64,000 nt of DNA from Chloroflexota bacterium (GTDB lineage Bacteria > Chloroflexota > Dormibacteria > Dormibacterales > Dormibacteraceae): the NCBI GenBank assembly GCA_005880175.1, contig VBJR01000152.1, positions 758-64,757 of the forward strand. The letters are read 5' to 3'. Both the position numbers and the translations under genes were made by a program. Shown here one piece after another: positions 63,275 through 64,000 of the stretch. The notes beneath the pieces are model-generated. The model was given only the letters and a program-made list of their open reading frames with translations. It was not told the origin of the DNA and did no database searches. How positions within the stretch are numbered: the stretch's first letter is position 1; each line of letters begins with the position of its first letter.

Positions 63275-64000
63275 GTGCGCGCGGGGGTCATCAACGTCAA
63301 CAAGCCCGCGGGCGCGACGTCGTTCTCGGTCGTCGCCCACCTGCGCAAGGTGTCCCGGGCCAAGCGCGTCGGCCACGCCGGCACGCTCGACCCGCTGGCG
63401 ACCGGCGTGCTGCCCATCCTCTTCGAGGCCGCGACGCGCCTGTCGGAGTTCGCGCTGCGCCTGCCCAAGACGTACGAGGCTGACGTCCACCTGGGCTTTC
63501 GCACCGCGACCGACGACGCCGAGGGGGAGCTGGAGGAGGTCGAGCCGCCGGCGTTCTCGGCCGTCAAGGTGGACGGCCAGCGCTCGTACAAGCGGGCCCG
63601 GCACGGCGACCTGACCCGGCCCGCCGCCCGCCTGGTCGAGATCCACGCGGCCGACCTGCTCGACTTCCAGCCGGGCGAGCGGCCGGTGGCCCGGATCCGC
63701 GTGACGTGCGGCAGCGGCACGTACCTCCGCTCGCTGGCGCGGGACCTGGGCGAGGCGCTCGGCGTGGGCGGCTACCTCGGCCAGCTCACGCGCACGGCGT
63801 ATGGCGGTCTCCGCGTGGAGAGCGCGGTGCCACTCGCCGACCTCGCCGACCTGGACGCCGTGCAGCGGCACCTGCTGCCGGCCGAGGCCGTGCTGCCGGA
63901 GATGGAGCCGGTGCGGCTGACGGCCGAGCAGGAGGCGCAGGTGCGGCAGGGCCGGCCGGTGCGCGTGCTGCCGGAGCCGCGGCCAGGCCCGCTGCGCGCG
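63275..64000 (+). CDS. truB: tRNA pseudouridine-55 synthase TruB (partial at edge; internal gap suspected)
   Basis: TruB makes the universal pseudouridine of the tRNA T-loop. The open frame from GTG 63275 gives VINVNKPAGATSFSVVAHLR, the catalytic GHAGTLDPLATGVLPILFEA, PPAFSAVKVDGQRSYKRARH and IRVTCGSGTYLRSLARDLGE, then runs off the window. Between TATDDAEGE and LEEVEPPAF about 25 residues that other TruB proteins have are missing, without a frameshift. This is again probably a local assembly deletion. It follows nrnA by 5 bp. Confidence 0.9.
   Translation, partial: MRAGVINVNKPAGATSFSVVAHLRKVSRAKRVGHAGTLDPLATGVLPILFEAATRLSEFALRLPKTYEADVHLGFRTATDDAEGELEEVEPPAFSAVKVDGQRSYKRARHGDLTRPAARLVEIHAADLLDFQPGERPVARIRVTCGSGTYLRSLARDLGEALGVGGYLGQLTRTAYGGLRVESAVPLADLADLDAVQRHLLPAEAVLPEMEPVRLTAEQEAQVRQGRPVRVLPEPRPGPLRA

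Overview
The window is very GC-rich (roughly 70% or more by eye) and densely packed. Genes are joined by 4-bp ATGA, GTGA, TTGA and CTGA overlaps. The housekeeping content and order (scpA-scpB-rluB-cmk; rsmI-metG-tatD-rsmA; infC-rpmI-rplT-rRNA methylase-pheS-pheT; yebC-ruvCAB-secDF; rimP-nusA-ylxR-infB-rbfA-nrnA-truB) point to a chromosomal segment of a free-living bacterium. I suspect a Terrabacteria lineage near Chloroflexota or Dormibacterota, but a phylogeny would be needed to say so. Many first genes of housekeeping transcripts have a TANNNT -10 box 8-10 nt before the start codon and no Shine-Dalgarno site, which suggests leaderless mRNAs.

Layout. 1-20.6 kb: chromosome-segregation, rRNA/tRNA-modification, helicase, aminoacyl-tRNA synthetase and ribosomal-protein genes, with a predicted transcription attenuator ahead of infC. 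20.6-23.7 kb, minus strand: tyrS, rfbB and rfbA (dTDP-4-keto-6-deoxyglucose supply). 23.8-27.1 kb: a large secreted protein resembling the N,N-dimethylformamidase large subunit, with Ig-like domains. 27.3-51.1 kb: an accessory block centred on a type II (aromatic) polyketide synthase cluster. 51.2-64 kb: yebC-ruvCAB-secDF and the nusA-infB-truB region.

The polyketide block. A minus-strand operon (42,961 down to 36,520) encodes KS-alpha, a SnoaL-like cyclase, an SRPBCC aromatase, the chain length factor (KS-beta), ACP, acetyl-CoA carboxylase beta and alpha subunits, and an O-methyltransferase. KS-alpha and KS-beta are not adjacent, which is unusual. Upstream lie a second O-methyltransferase, two more SnoaL-like proteins, a metallo-beta-lactamase-fold protein, a class A flavin monooxygenase with a Gly/Pro-rich insert, a class I methyltransferase, a GT1-type glycosyltransferase, a B12-binding radical SAM enzyme and a TcmN-like aromatase/cyclase. 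On the other side are an orphan ParB-like protein, a SARP/BTAD activator, a family 2 glycosyltransferase, an NAD-dependent epimerase, an SDR without the usual catalytic tyrosine, and a PadR regulator with a DrrA/DrrB-like ABC exporter. Together these suggest a methylated, oxidised and glycosylated aromatic polyketide with its own malonyl-CoA supply, regulation and export.

Sequence quality. About ten genes, including essential ones (plsC, dedA, thrS 3' end, pheT, a methyltransferase, the GT1 glycosyltransferase, the ABC ATPase, ruvB, secD, truB), look as if an internal piece is missing at one point, usually with a frameshift. In plsC the missing piece is replaced by a 39-bp exact copy of rluB sequence. 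Because essential genes are hit, I read these as local assembly errors rather than real pseudogenes.
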